Assembly (NCBI RefSeq): GCF_000337795.1
Contig: NZ_AOLP01000018.1
Span: 1 to 64,000, forward strand
DNA: 64,000 nt
Source of the DNA: Haloferax denitrificans ATCC 35960
GTDB lineage: Archaea; Halobacteriota; Halobacteria; Halobacteriales; Haloferacaceae
Direction: 5' to 3'
In this document: positions 52,158-61,636 of the stretch, piece by piece
How the letters are laid out: each line of letters starts with the position of its first letter
Position numbering within the stretch: the stretch's first letter is position 1
The notes under the pieces: model-generated
The model's database searches: none
Told to the model about the DNA's origin: nothing
What the model saw: the letters and a program-made list of their open reading frames with translations, nothing else
Program-made: the position numbers and the translations under genes

Positions 52158-53615
52158 CTAACTCCCGTTTCCGCTCTCGCCGCCCTCGACGCCCATCGCA
52201 CGGAAGAGCTTGCGCTTTACCGCCTCCTCGGTGAGTTGGAGGAGCGTGTCGCGGTTGTCGTCGTTGGACTCGATGCCCGTGAAGATGCCGAGCGGAATCT
52301 CGACGGAGCCCTGCGTGGAGTGGCCGCCGGCCTCGCCGATGCCGGTGAAGGCGTCGCTCAGAATCTTCCCGATGTTCATGCGGATGTCCTTCGACCGCGC
52401 CGCGAGGTAGATGGTGTCGTCGGCGATGCCGAAGACGGCCGTCGTGGTGATGCCCTCCAGATTGAGGAGGTGCTGGGCCGCCTGCGTCAGCGCGTCGCGG
52501 TCGCGGATGAACCCCGCGTTCGAGACGAGATGCGAGCCCTGCACGTCGCGGTTCTGGATGGCCTCGGCGAGCACGTCCAGCGTCTCCGGCGACATCGACG
52601 GCGACTCGACTTTCTCCAGCGTGTCGTGGTCGGCGAAGGGGTAGAGGTACGCCGCCGCGGTCAGGTCGGCTGGGGTGGTGTCGCGCTTGAAGTCGAGCGT
52701 CTCGGCTCGAATCCCGTAGAGAAGCGCCGTGGCGACCGCCTGCGACGGGCTGAGGTCGAACTCCTGGATGTACTTCGTGAGAATCGTCGAGGTCGACGAG
52801 ACGTTCGGCCGCACGTCGGTAAAGCGGGCGTCGATGCCGTCGTCGGGTTCGAAGTGGTCGATAAAGACCGTGATATCGGCGTCGCCGAGGTCGGGCATCC
52901 CCGACTTCATGTGGTCGACGAGCGCGACCGCGCCGTACTCTTCGAGCGGCTTCGAGTCGCTCCGCGGGGTGAGTTCGATGCCGAGGATGTTCACGAACGC
53001 CCGGTTCTCCTGGTGGCCCATGTCGCCCGAGTAGAGGATGTCGGCTTCGACGTCGTACTCGCGGGCGATGGCTTGGAGGGCGACCGCCGAGGCGAGCGAG
53101 TCGGGGTCGGGGTTGTCGTGGGTGAGGATGGCCATCCCGTGGTCGGTGTCACGCAGGATATCGGCCAGTTGGCGGGCCTTGTATTCGAGTTCGCCGGACT
53201 CGACGCTCCGGAGCGCGGAGTCGGCGATGACCTCCGAGGGGTTGATGACCACGTCGGCACCGAGCTTCGTCAGTTCGTCCTCTGAGACGGGGTCGGAGGC
53301 GCGGACGACGATGAACTGGTCTTCGTCGCGGTCGCGGATGGTCGAGACGGCGGCCTTGTTGGCCTCGACGTCCGACGAGAGGATGAGAATCACGTCGCGT
53401 CCGGTGACGGCGTCGGCGAGCTCCGGGTCGGCGATGTTCGTGGTCTGCGCGTTCAAGTCCTGGTCGCGCAGGGCTTCGACGCGGCTTTCGTCCTTGTCGA
53501 GGATGAGGACGTCTTTTCCCTCGTCTGTCAGTTCCTCGGCGACCGCGTGCCCGACGCTCCCACAGCCGAGTATCGCGTACGTAGACATCGAGGAAATGCT
53601 GACCCCTGCACTCAT
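52158..53615 (-). CDS. RCK_N-DHH-DHHA1 phosphoesterase-like protein
   Basis: 485 residues. N-terminal Rossmann RCK/TrkA-N domain (YAILGCGSVGHAVAEEL, residues about 13-130), then a DHH domain with HDNPDPDSLASA and VFIDHFEPDD, and a DHHA1 domain with GGHSTQG. The pairing suggests a nucleotide-controlled phosphodiesterase acting on nanoRNA or cyclic dinucleotide; in other archaea such fusions are uncharacterised. An alternative ATG lies at 53588. TATA-like bases near 53643-53651 favour the upstream start. Confidence 0.88.
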   Translation of the reverse strand: MSAGVSISSMSTYAILGCGSVGHAVAEELTDEGKDVLILDKDESRVEALRDQDLNAQTTNIADPELADAVTGRDVILILSSDVEANKAAVSTIRDRDEDQFIVVRASDPVSEDELTKLGADVVINPSEVIADSALRSVESGELEYKARQLADILRDTDHGMAILTHDNPDPDSLASAVALQAIAREYDVEADILYSGDMGHQENRAFVNILGIELTPRSDSKPLEEYGAVALVDHMKSGMPDLGDADITVFIDHFEPDDGIDARFTDVRPNVSSTSTILTKYIQEFDLSPSQAVATALLYGIRAETLDFKRDTTPADLTAAAYLYPFADHDTLEKVESPSMSPETLDVLAEAIQNRDVQGSHLVSNAGFIRDRDALTQAAQHLLNLEGITTTAVFGIADDTIYLAARSKDIRMNIGKILSDAFTGIGEAGGHSTQGSVEIPLGIFTGIESNDDNRDTLLQLTEEAVKRKLFRAMGVEGGESGNGS

Positions 53616-53747
53616 CGTTGCCCGCTACTCCGGCCGGCCGCCACTTAACACCCACCGTTTGTCCGTTGTTTCGCGCGTGTGCGTCCCTGCCGTCGTCGTA
53701 CAGAAAGGAAAGTCATTTTACCTACCGGCAGTTACGAGAGATTGCAA

Positions 53748-53821
53748 GGGCCGGTAGCTCAGTTAGGCAGAGCGTCTGACTCTTAATCAGACGGTCGCGT
53801 GTTCAAATCGCGTCCGGCCCA
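53748..53821 (+). tRNA. tRNA-Lys (anticodon CTT)
   Basis: Acceptor stem GGGCCGG (53748-53754) with CCGGCCC (53814-53820), discriminator A at 53821. Anticodon stem TCTGA/TCAGA encloses loop CTCTTAA with CTT at 53782-53784, decoding AAG. T arm CGCGT-GTTCAAAT-CGCG is normal. TATA-like ATTTTACC at about 53715-53722. No intron, no encoded CCA. Confidence 0.96.
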
Positions 53822-53943
53822 CTACCTTCCTTCCAGACCAGCTCCGACAGCCGAGGCTTTCTGTCTATATCACTCGGATAGCTGATAGGTGAGTGGCTTC
53901 CCACCCTCGGATGTTTTATGTCCCGCTCCGAACGCTACCGACT

Positions 53944-54174
53944 ATGAACCAGAGCGACAGGACCGAACTGGTCCTCGTCTCCATCACGCTTCTCGTCGCC
54001 ATCGTCTTCGGACTGGCCACGGGCGTCGAGGACCACTTCGACCCCGGCCGGTTCCTTGCGGTTCTCACCCCGGACTTCGGGGTGCTTTTCGGTTCCGACG
54101 TCGTCGCCGGCGCGGTGCTCGTGGTGCTGTTCGGCGGCCTCGCGGTCGGCGCGAAACTGCTTTTCGACTCCTGA
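53944..54174 (+). CDS. Small membrane protein
   Basis: 76 residues with two hydrophobic segments (LVLVSITLLVAIVFGLATG and VVAGAVLVVLFGGLAVGAKLL) separated by a short acidic loop. Family not recognised. Start ATG at 53944; the frame is open from 53893 but the upstream part is not typical. It is convergent with the MNDH-motif gene, ending one base before it. Confidence 0.7.
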   Translation: MNQSDRTELVLVSITLLVAIVFGLATGVEDHFDPGRFLAVLTPDFGVLFGSDVVAGAVLVVLFGGLAVGAKLLFDS

Positions 54175-54438
54175 CTACCACCCGAGTGCGACCCACGAGT
54201 TCCCGCGCCCCGGCGACGGCGCGAGCCGAAGCGGGAACTCCGCGCCAGCCGCCGTCGAAGCGAGTCGCTCCCGCAGGTCCGACGTCGCACACGCCACCAC
54301 GGTGCGAAGCTCTCCGGTCTCGACCACGCGGACGGTCATCGCCCCGTGGTCGTTCATCTCCCGCTCGATCCGAACGAGACGCGTCTCCGAGCCTCTCGCC
54401 GCCGTCTCTCCACCCACCTGTTCCATATCATATGTCAT
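54175..54438 (-). CDS. Small MNDH-motif protein (paralogue of 7943-8221)
   Basis: 87 residues. Same core as the protein at 7943-8221: EMNDHGAMTVRVVETGE, a helix DLRERLASTA, GAEFPLRL, and GNSWVALGW. A polar N-terminal extension precedes it. Start at the ATG 54438; a second ATG lies at 54426. The open frame continues upstream to 54540 but is not typical protein. Function unknown. Confidence 0.72.
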   Translation of the reverse strand: MTYDMEQVGGETAARGSETRLVRIEREMNDHGAMTVRVVETGELRTVVACATSDLRERLASTAAGAEFPLRLAPSPGRGNSWVALGW

Positions 54439-54545
54439 TTGTCCTGAAAGATAAAGCCCACTGCCGCTATCTGACGGGCTTTTAGGTCGCCGACGGTGAC
54501 CGCCGGTTCCGGAACCTCTTTTCGCCGGTTGGCCGCACACAGCCC

Positions 54546-55853
54546 ATGGACCGCACCCGTCTCAGATTCTGGACGCTGTATCTCACTCGATTCGCCGGGG
54601 GGTTCGGCTTCATCACGCTCGTCACCCTGCTTCCGAAGTACATCAACGAACTCGACCCGAGCGCGGTCCTCGTGCCCGAGTTCGCCCTCGGCGGGCTCGT
54701 GCTCGGCGGTTTCTCCCTCTCACGAGGGTTCGTCATCGGGATGTTCACCACCGGCTTCACGCTCGCCCAGACCGTCGCCGTCGTGCCGCTGTCGTGGGCC
54801 GGCGACCGCTACGACAAACGCCTCGTCCTCGCCGGGACGGTCGGTCTCGGCGCGGTTGTCTACGCCGCTTTTCCGCTCGTCGACTCCAGTCTCTCGTTTA
54901 TCGTCGCGCGGGCCGCACAGGGCGTCGCCGTCACCGGCGCGGGGCTGATGTCGCTCGCGCTCGTCGGCGAACTCGCCCGCGAGGGGACGCGCGCGAACCA
55001 CATCGGGAAGGCGAACGCCGCCCGCTTTGCGGCCTCAATCCTCGGGAGTATCAGCGCCGGCGTCCTCTACGACCTGTTCGGCTTCACGCCCATCTTCATC
55101 GTCATCACGATTCTCCTGAGCATCGCCGTCGTCGCTATCTGGGTGTTCCTCCCGCCGGACGAGACCCGCGTCCGCGGCTTTCCCTTCACTGACCTCGCGC
55201 TCAACGAGCGCATCCTGACGATGGCGACGTTTCGCGTCCAGTACGCCGTCGCGGTCACTCTCGTCCGGACGTGGGTGCCCATCTACGCCGGCGTTGCCGC
55301 GGCCTCCGGCGGCCTCGAATACGGCGGTATCGCCGTCGCCGCCACCGTCGTCGCCGAGAAGTTCACCAACATGCTCTGTCAGCCCTACACCGGCCGCGTC
55401 TCCGACGGGTACGGCCGCGCGCGGTTCGTCTTCGTCGGCGGCGGCCTCTACGGCCTCATCGCGCTCGCCGTCCCCTTCTCGCCCGCCGTCGGCGAGGCGC
55501 TCGCGCTCCCCGCGGCGTTCCCCCTCCTCGGTCCGCTCTCGCCCGCGTTCCTCCCGCTCGTCGGCCTCGCGGGTCTGCTCGGCATCGCCGACAGCCTCCG
55601 CGAACCGGCCAGCATGGCGCTTTTCGCCGACGAGGGCTCCGGCGGCGCGGGCGTCGCCAGTAGCTTCGGCATCCGCGAACTCCTCTGGCGGCCCGGGAGC
55701 GTCGTCGCGCCCCTTCTCGGCGGCTACCTCATGGCCGAAGTCGGCATGGAGTGGGTGTTCTTCGTCGGCGGCGCGACGGCCATCACCGGCGTCCTCGCCT
55801 TCCTCGCGGCCCTGACGTGGACCCACGGGACCGACGCGCTCACGGCGTGGTAG
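54546..55853 (+). CDS. MFS transporter
   Basis: 435 residues and about 12 helices. AQTVAVVPLSWAGDRYDKRLVL shows the MFS A-motif between helices 2 and 3, with a second in QPYTGRVSDGYGRARFVFVGGG. The long extracytoplasmic or interhelix regions are short, as usual. Substrate unknown; nearest are multidrug or sugar-type facilitators. Begins 107 bases upstream-divergent from the small MNDH-motif gene. Confidence 0.88.
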   Translation: MDRTRLRFWTLYLTRFAGGFGFITLVTLLPKYINELDPSAVLVPEFALGGLVLGGFSLSRGFVIGMFTTGFTLAQTVAVVPLSWAGDRYDKRLVLAGTVGLGAVVYAAFPLVDSSLSFIVARAAQGVAVTGAGLMSLALVGELAREGTRANHIGKANAARFAASILGSISAGVLYDLFGFTPIFIVITILLSIAVVAIWVFLPPDETRVRGFPFTDLALNERILTMATFRVQYAVAVTLVRTWVPIYAGVAAASGGLEYGGIAVAATVVAEKFTNMLCQPYTGRVSDGYGRARFVFVGGGLYGLIALAVPFSPAVGEALALPAAFPLLGPLSPAFLPLVGLAGLLGIADSLREPASMALFADEGSGGAGVASSFGIRELLWRPGSVVAPLLGGYLMAEVGMEWVFFVGGATAITGVLAFLAALTWTHGTDALTAW

Positions 55854-55891
55854 GGTTTCGCGCTTAACCTCTCGCGGCCCCTCCCTCTTTC

Positions 55892-56389
55892 ATGCCTGCC
55901 GACGAGCCGCCGGCGACCACCCGCGACCGCCCTGAGACCGAAGCGAGTTACGGCATTCCCGACTCGAAGGGAGGGCTTCTAGAGTGGCGTGTCGTCGAAA
56001 CCGCGTTCGCCGACGGCGAGGTGTTCTGGGTCGCGACGACCCGCCCCGACGGTCGACCGCACGCCCGCCCGGTCTGGGGCGTCTGGGTCGACGGCGCGTT
56101 CCACTGCGGCGGCGGCGAGCGAACCAGATGGGTCAGGAACCTCGTGCGCGACCCGCGCCTCGCGGTCCACACGGAAAGCGGGACCGACGTGGTCATCCTC
56201 GAAGGCGTCGCCGAGCGACTGGACGCGGAGACCGCCGACGAGGCCACGCTCGCCCGCGTCGACGACGCCTACGAGGCGAAGTACGGGATTCGCCACGGGA
56301 CGCCGGTGTTCCGGGTTCGACCCGAGCGCGCGCTGGCGTGGTCCGGCTTTCCCGCCGACGCGACGCGCTGGCGGTTCGACTCGGACTGA
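55892..56389 (+). CDS. Pyridoxamine 5'-phosphate oxidase-like (FMN/F420) protein
   Basis: 165 residues of the split-barrel flavin/F420-binding fold: FWVATTRPDGRPHARPVWGVWVDGAFHCGGG, WVRNLVRDPRLAVHTESGTDVVILEGVAE and RWRFD. Family members reduce with F420H2 or bind FMN/haem. The start fits a leaderless transcript from CTTAACC at 55863-55869. Substrate unknown. Confidence 0.86.
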   Translation: MPADEPPATTRDRPETEASYGIPDSKGGLLEWRVVETAFADGEVFWVATTRPDGRPHARPVWGVWVDGAFHCGGGERTRWVRNLVRDPRLAVHTESGTDVVILEGVAERLDAETADEATLARVDDAYEAKYGIRHGTPVFRVRPERALAWSGFPADATRWRFDSD

Positions 56390-56467
56390 GCGCCGGCCGA
56401 CCCCGACCGTTCTCACTCTCCGACACGCGGGCCTAGGGTCATTATCGTGTCACTCGTATCACACCGT

Positions 56468-57925
56468 ATGGACCATCTCGAAACCCCGGCGGTACACCGG
56501 TTGCTCACCTCCCCCGCCGGCCGACTGCTGACCTCGCGCCCGTTCGAGGCGTTCAAGACACGCTCGCTCCCCCGCGAGTTCGCGGTCGTCCGCGCTCGCG
56601 CCGCGGCCGACGTGGCGCTCTCGGAGGGGCCGGAAGCGTACCTCCGCGAGGTCGGCGCGCCGCCCGCGCCGCACCTCCACGACCGAATCGAACGCGCTCT
56701 CGCGCGGTACGCCCGCCTCCGGGGCGCGTACGTCGAGACGATGGACCGCTGGGAGCAGGTGTTCTGGGGCGACGGCGAGTCGACGCCCGACGAGCGCGTC
56801 GCCGTCGAGCGAGAGCGCCGCGAGGTGTCGGAACGGCGGGCCAAACCGACCGACATCTTCGGCTTCCTCTCGAAGGAACACCTCGTGCCGCCGGTGAAGT
56901 TCGAGACGCCCTCGCCCGAGGACGCGCGGACCCGCTGGAACCACGAACTCGCCGAACCCGAGCGACTGTACGGCTTCGCCGAGTCCAGCGCGGCCGAGGA
57001 GTTCCCCCGCGTCGAGCGCTCGGCGACCGTCCGCGGGCCGGGAACCGCCGAGTACCTGCTTCGCTTCCGGTCGCCGTCGCCGCACCTCAGCGACCGGGCG
57101 ACCGCGCGGGTGTACGAACCCGTCGACATCGACGCCAACGCCGGCGGCGACGCCGACCTGCCGACGCTCATCTTCCACTCCGGGTGGGGGATGTTCGACG
57201 ACCAACTCACCTACTGGCCCGAAGAGGAGTACGTCGCGCGCGCGCTCGCCCCAGAGGGCTACCGGGTCATCCTCCCCGACGCGCCGTGGCACGGCCGCCG
57301 CGAGCTACTCGGTCGGTACAGCGGCGAGCCCTACATCGCCCGCGCGCCCGTCGGGCTGTTCACGCTCTACTCGGCGGCCGCGCTGGAGACCGCCGTCCTC
57401 ACCGACTGGGCGCGGACCGAGGGCGCGCCGGTCGTCGGCGTCGGCGGCGTCAGCCTCGGCGGCACAATCGCGCTCCACGTCGGCGGCCGGTGCGGCGACT
57501 GGCCGGAGTCGATGCGCCCCGACCTGCTGTTCCCCGTGGGGATGCCCGGCGCAATCGACCAGACGCTCCTCTCGGGGGCGCTCACGGAACTGCTCGACAT
57601 CGACGACGCGCTCGACGCCGCCGGCTGGACCGGCGAGGCGCTCCACGAGTTCGCGCCGCTTTTGAACCCGCCGAAAGAGCCGTGTCTCGCGCCCGAACGC
57701 GTCTTCCCGTTCATCGGGACCCGCGACGAGATGGCACCCACCTCGACGGCGCGCGCGCTCCTCGACGAGTGGGGCGTCCCGAGGCCGAACCGCCGCGAGT
57801 GGGACTGCGGACACTTCGGCGTGCTCGCGAACCTCATCAGAGACGAGTCGTTCCGAACGACGGTCCGGCGAGAGTTGGACGCGGCGGCGCGGAACCGCCG
57901 AAACAGAGAATCAGTCGCGGTCTAA
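56468..57925 (+). CDS. Alpha/beta hydrolase (ABHD18/DUF2048-like)
   Basis: 485 residues. The nucleophile elbow is GVSLGG with Ser329, and the catalytic His449 is in DCGHFG. A long N-terminal half (about 1-200) of helical, charged sequence precedes the hydrolase fold (LIFHSGWGMFDDQ and VILPDAPWHGRRELLG). Resembles the ABHD18 group; natural substrate unknown. ATG at 56468 is chosen over the upstream one at 56447. Convergent with thrS after 14 bases. Confidence 0.82.
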   Translation: MDHLETPAVHRLLTSPAGRLLTSRPFEAFKTRSLPREFAVVRARAAADVALSEGPEAYLREVGAPPAPHLHDRIERALARYARLRGAYVETMDRWEQVFWGDGESTPDERVAVERERREVSERRAKPTDIFGFLSKEHLVPPVKFETPSPEDARTRWNHELAEPERLYGFAESSAAEEFPRVERSATVRGPGTAEYLLRFRSPSPHLSDRATARVYEPVDIDANAGGDADLPTLIFHSGWGMFDDQLTYWPEEEYVARALAPEGYRVILPDAPWHGRRELLGRYSGEPYIARAPVGLFTLYSAAALETAVLTDWARTEGAPVVGVGGVSLGGTIALHVGGRCGDWPESMRPDLLFPVGMPGAIDQTLLSGALTELLDIDDALDAAGWTGEALHEFAPLLNPPKEPCLAPERVFPFIGTRDEMAPTSTARALLDEWGVPRPNRREWDCGHFGVLANLIRDESFRTTVRRELDAAARNRRNRESVAV

Positions 57926-57939
57926 GCGGACCGAGAGCC

Positions 57940-59871
57940 TCACTCCTCGTCGGCGAGGAAGTCGGGCTCGGGGCGCTTTTCGTCGTATTCGCTGTGGAGG
58001 TGGTCACGGAACGTCTCGACGCTCACGTCCTTGGCCTCCCGCTCTTTGCGGTCGCGGACGGAGATGGTTCCGGCCTCCTCCTCGTCGCCGCCGACGATGA
58101 CCATGTACGGGACGCGGTCGGTCTGGGCCTCGCGAATCTTCCGGCCGAGCGTCCACGAGCGGTCCTCGATGTCGACGCGGAAGTCGCCGAGTTCGTACTG
58201 GAGCTTCTTCGCGTACCCCATCTGGTCGTCCGAGATGGGCAGGATGCGGACCTGCTCGGGCGCGAGCCAGAACGGGAACTTGCCGTTGAAGTGCTCGATG
58301 AGGACCATGAAGAAGCGCTCGTAACTGCCGTAGAGCGCGCGGTGAATCATCACCGGCTGGTGGTCCTCGTTGTCCTCGCCCGTGTAGGTGAGGTCGAAGC
58401 GGTCGGGCATGTTGAAGTCGAGTTGGACCGTCGGGCCGTCCCACTTGCGACCGAGGGCGTCCTTGAACGCGAAGTCGATTTTCGGGCCGTAGAACGCGCC
58501 GTCGCCGGCCTCGATGCCGTAGTCGATGCCGCTGTCGTCGAGCACCGCGCGGAGTTGCGTCTCCGCCTGCTCCCAGATTTCGTCGCTCCCGACGGACTTC
58601 TCGGGGCGCGTGGCGAGCGCGACTTCGGCGTCCAGCCCGAACGTGTCGAACACCGACAAGATGTTGTCGATGATGAGGTTGATTTCGTCTTCAATCTGGT
58701 CGGGGCGGACGAACAGGTGGCCGTCGTCGATGGTGAAAGACCAGACGCGCGAGAGGCCCGACAGCTCGCCGCGCTGTTCCTTCCGGTACACCTTCCCGTC
58801 TTCGAAGTAGCGCACCGGCAGGTCGCGGTACGACCACGACTGCTGGTCGAAGATGGTCGCGTGACCGGGGCAGTTCATCGGCTTCAGGCCGTACTCCTCG
58901 TCGTTCACGTCGAGGAGGAACATGTCGTCGACGTAGTTCTCGTAGTGGCCCGACTTCTTCCACAGCTCCGTCCGGAACAGGTGGGGCGTCTCGACGGGGT
59001 CGTAGCCCGCGTCGAGATTGAGCTGTTTCGCGTAGTCCGCGAGCTCGTCGAGGATGCGCTTGCCGTTCGGCTGGTACAGCGGCAGGCCCGGCCCCGTCGT
59101 CTCGTCGATGGCGAACAGGTTCAGCTCCTGGCCGAGCTTCCGGTGGTCGCGCTCCTTGGCCTCCTCGCGCATGTCGAGGAACTCTTCGAGGTCGGACTCG
59201 GACTCGAAGGCCGTGCCGTAGACGCGCGTCAGCGTGTCGTTTTCCTCGTCGCCGCGCCAGTAGGCCGCGGAGATATTCAGGAGCTTGACCGCGCCGATTT
59301 CGCCCGTCGATTCGACGTGCGGGCCCTTACAGAGGTCCTCGAACTCGCCCTGCTGGTAGAACGACAGCTCGTCGTCGCCGGCGGCCTCGTCTTCGAGGAT
59401 GTCGCGCTTGTAGGGGTTGTCGGCGTACTTTTCGAGGGCCTCCTCGCGGTCGACGAGGACGCGCTCGATGTCGAGGTCCTCCTCGATGATGTCGCGCATC
59501 TCGTCTTCGATGGCTTCGAGGTCCTCCTGTTCGAGGTCGACGCTCGTCACGTCGTAGTAGAAGCCGTCGTCCGTCCACGGGCCGATGGTCAGCTTGGCCT
59601 CGGGGTGGAGCCGCTGGAGGGCCTGCGCGAAGACGTGGGCCGCCGAGTGGCGGAGCACGTCCAGATACTCGTCGGACTGGTCGGTGACGATGACGAGGTC
59701 CGCGCCGTCGTGGAGCGGCGTCTCCTTGTCCACGAGCTCGCCATCGACGACGCCGGCGACGGTGTCCTTGCCGAGGCCGGGGCCGATTGCGAACGCGGCG
59801 TCTCGCACCGTCGCACCCTCCTCGACGGAGAGTTCCGTCCCGTCGGGGAGGATGACAGCGATATCACTCAT
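57940..59871 (-). CDS. thrS: Threonyl-tRNA synthetase, bacterial type
   Basis: 643 residues in the bacterial order: TGS domain (about 1-62), editing N2 domain with [12 protein letters not shown] (His75, His79) and LCKGPHVES, then the class II core with [18 protein letters not shown], the zinc ligands in MNCPGH, DDGH and MIHRAL, and the anticodon-binding C-terminal domain. Archaeal ThrRS usually has a different D-aminoacyl-deacylase-like editing domain, so this is bacterial-like. A TATA-like box AATAAGT at 59896-59902 (minus strand) supports the start at 59871. Confidence 0.95.
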   Translation of the reverse strand: MSDIAVILPDGTELSVEEGATVRDAAFAIGPGLGKDTVAGVVDGELVDKETPLHDGADLVIVTDQSDEYLDVLRHSAAHVFAQALQRLHPEAKLTIGPWTDDGFYYDVTSVDLEQEDLEAIEDEMRDIIEEDLDIERVLVDREEALEKYADNPYKRDILEDEAAGDDELSFYQQGEFEDLCKGPHVESTGEIGAVKLLNISAAYWRGDEENDTLTRVYGTAFESESDLEEFLDMREEAKERDHRKLGQELNLFAIDETTGPGLPLYQPNGKRILDELADYAKQLNLDAGYDPVETPHLFRTELWKKSGHYENYVDDMFLLDVNDEEYGLKPMNCPGHATIFDQQSWSYRDLPVRYFEDGKVYRKEQRGELSGLSRVWSFTIDDGHLFVRPDQIEDEINLIIDNILSVFDTFGLDAEVALATRPEKSVGSDEIWEQAETQLRAVLDDSGIDYGIEAGDGAFYGPKIDFAFKDALGRKWDGPTVQLDFNMPDRFDLTYTGEDNEDHQPVMIHRALYGSYERFFMVLIEHFNGKFPFWLAPEQVRILPISDDQMGYAKKLQYELGDFRVDIEDRSWTLGRKIREAQTDRVPYMVIVGGDEEEAGTISVRDRKEREAKDVSVETFRDHLHSEYDEKRPEPDFLADEE

Positions 59872-60037
59872 ACGCGCACGGAACGGACGGGGGAGAATAA
59901 GTGTTGTTGAGACGGGCGCGAGCCATGCCCGCTCGCGGCCGATTTCGTGCGATTTGCTAGCACAACTTCGGCGGCGGGCGGCGGTGTGGGACCGTCCCCA
60001 TCCCTGCGGTCGCGCCGTCGTCGTCGGCTCGCTGTTT

Positions 60038-60061
60038 CGACCCAAAGTACCAATTGGGTCG
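60038..60061. promoter_or_regulatory. Dyad CGACCCAA-8-TTGGGTCG upstream of malQ
   Basis: Perfect 8-base arms, 18 bases before the malQ start codon, inside the likely promoter. Candidate sugar-responsive operator; the regulator is unknown and no copy was found by eye at the GH15/GH13 gene pair. Confidence 0.5.
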
Positions 60062-60079
60062 CCCGCGGACCCTGTGAGT

Positions 60080-61570
60080 ATGCGACTTTCTCGACAGAGC
60101 GGGGTGTTCATGCACGTCACCTCGGTCCCGGGGCCCCACGGCATCGGCGATCTCGGCGACGGCGCGCGCGCCTTCGTGGACTTCCTCGCCGACGCCGAAC
60201 AGTCGATGTGGCAGTTCTGCCCCCTCGGGCCGACCGAACCCGCCATGGCGAACTCGCCGTACCAGTCGACCTCCTCGTTCGCCGGTAACCCGCTTCTCAT
60301 CGACCTCACCGACCTCGCGGAGCGCGGGTGGCTCACCGACGACGACCTCGGACCCGTCCCCGACTTCGACCCTCACGCGGTCGACTACGAGCGCGTCGGC
60401 GAGTACAAGCGCTCCCGGCTCCGCGTCGCCTTCGACCGCTTCGACGCCGAGGCCACGGATGACGACCGCGCCGCCTTCGACGCCTTCCGCGAGCGCGAGG
60501 CCGGCTGGCTCGACGACTACGCGCTGTTCGCCGCCCTGAAAGACGAGTTCCGGCGGGCGTGGATAGACTGGCCGACCGAGCTGAAGACCCGCGACCCCGA
60601 CGCGCTCGCCGACGCCCGCGCGGAGTACGCCGACGAGATTCGCTACCGCGAGTTCGTCCAGTTCTGCTTCGACGAGCAGTGGCGCGCGCTCGCCGACTAC
60701 GCCGACGAGAAGGGAATCACCCTCGTCGGCGACCTCCCCATCTACGTCGCGCTCGACAGCGCCGACGTGTGGGCCGCCCCCGAGGCGTTCGACCTCACGG
60801 AGTCGAACGAGCCGGCCGTGGTCGCCGGCGTCCCCCCGAACCCGAACGACTCCGGCCAGCGGTGGGGCAACCCGCTGTACGACTGGGAGACGCTCCGCGA
60901 GGACGGTTACGGCTGGTGGCTCGACCGCCTCCGCCGGCTGTTCGACCTCGTGGACGTGACCCGCATCGACCACTTCAAGGGGTTCGACGAGTTCTGGGCC
61001 ATCGACGCCGACTCCGACGACCCCGGCGACGGCGAGTGGCGCGACGCGCCCGGCCACGACTTCTTCGAGACGGTCGAGCGCGAACTGGGCGACCTCCCCT
61101 TCATCGTCGAGGACCTCGGCTTCCTCGACGCCTCGCTCGTCGACCTCCGCGACCGGTTCGCCTTCCCCGGCATGCGCGTCCCGCAGTACGCCGACTGGTG
61201 CCGTGAGGGCGACATGTACCAGCCGATGCACTACCCCGAGAGCTCCGTCGCCTACACCTCGACGCACGACACCGACACGTTCGTCGGCTACTACCGCGAC
61301 CTCGACGACCGCACCCGCGACTGCCTCCACTACAACATCGGCGCGGACGGCTCGGAGATTCACTGGTCTATCATCGACGCCGTCTGGAACTCCGCGTCCG
61401 TCCTCGCGTTCACGACGACGCAGGACCTCCTCGGCCTCGGCTCCGACACCCGCTTCAACACGCCCGGCACGCAGACCGGCAACTGGGAGTGGCGCGTCAC
61501 CCGCGAGGGCCTCGACGACGGCGTCGCCGACCGCCTCGCGACCCTCACGGACCTCCACATCCGCAACTGA
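60080..61570 (+). CDS. malQ: 4-alpha-glucanotransferase MalQ (GH77)
   Basis: Transfers glucan chains between maltodextrins. 496 residues, compact as bacterial/archaeal amylomaltases. Catalytic residues: nucleophile Asp297 ([10 protein letters not shown]), acid/base Glu344 (FIVEDLGF) and Asp397 (STHDTDT). GSLFG-type signatures are replaced by [14 protein letters not shown] near the start, as usual. The ATG at 60080 begins with [26 protein letters not shown]. Divergent from thrS after about 208 bases. Confidence 0.95.
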   Translation: MRLSRQSGVFMHVTSVPGPHGIGDLGDGARAFVDFLADAEQSMWQFCPLGPTEPAMANSPYQSTSSFAGNPLLIDLTDLAERGWLTDDDLGPVPDFDPHAVDYERVGEYKRSRLRVAFDRFDAEATDDDRAAFDAFREREAGWLDDYALFAALKDEFRRAWIDWPTELKTRDPDALADARAEYADEIRYREFVQFCFDEQWRALADYADEKGITLVGDLPIYVALDSADVWAAPEAFDLTESNEPAVVAGVPPNPNDSGQRWGNPLYDWETLREDGYGWWLDRLRRLFDLVDVTRIDHFKGFDEFWAIDADSDDPGDGEWRDAPGHDFFETVERELGDLPFIVEDLGFLDASLVDLRDRFAFPGMRVPQYADWCREGDMYQPMHYPESSVAYTSTHDTDTFVGYYRDLDDRTRDCLHYNIGADGSEIHWSIIDAVWNSASVLAFTTTQDLLGLGSDTRFNTPGTQTGNWEWRVTREGLDDGVADRLATLTDLHIRN

Positions 61571-61636
61571 GGTCGCCGCCGCCCCTCGCATCGGTTCGAC
61601 TACACCTTTTTGGGTCGCCCACCCGACGGCAACGGT

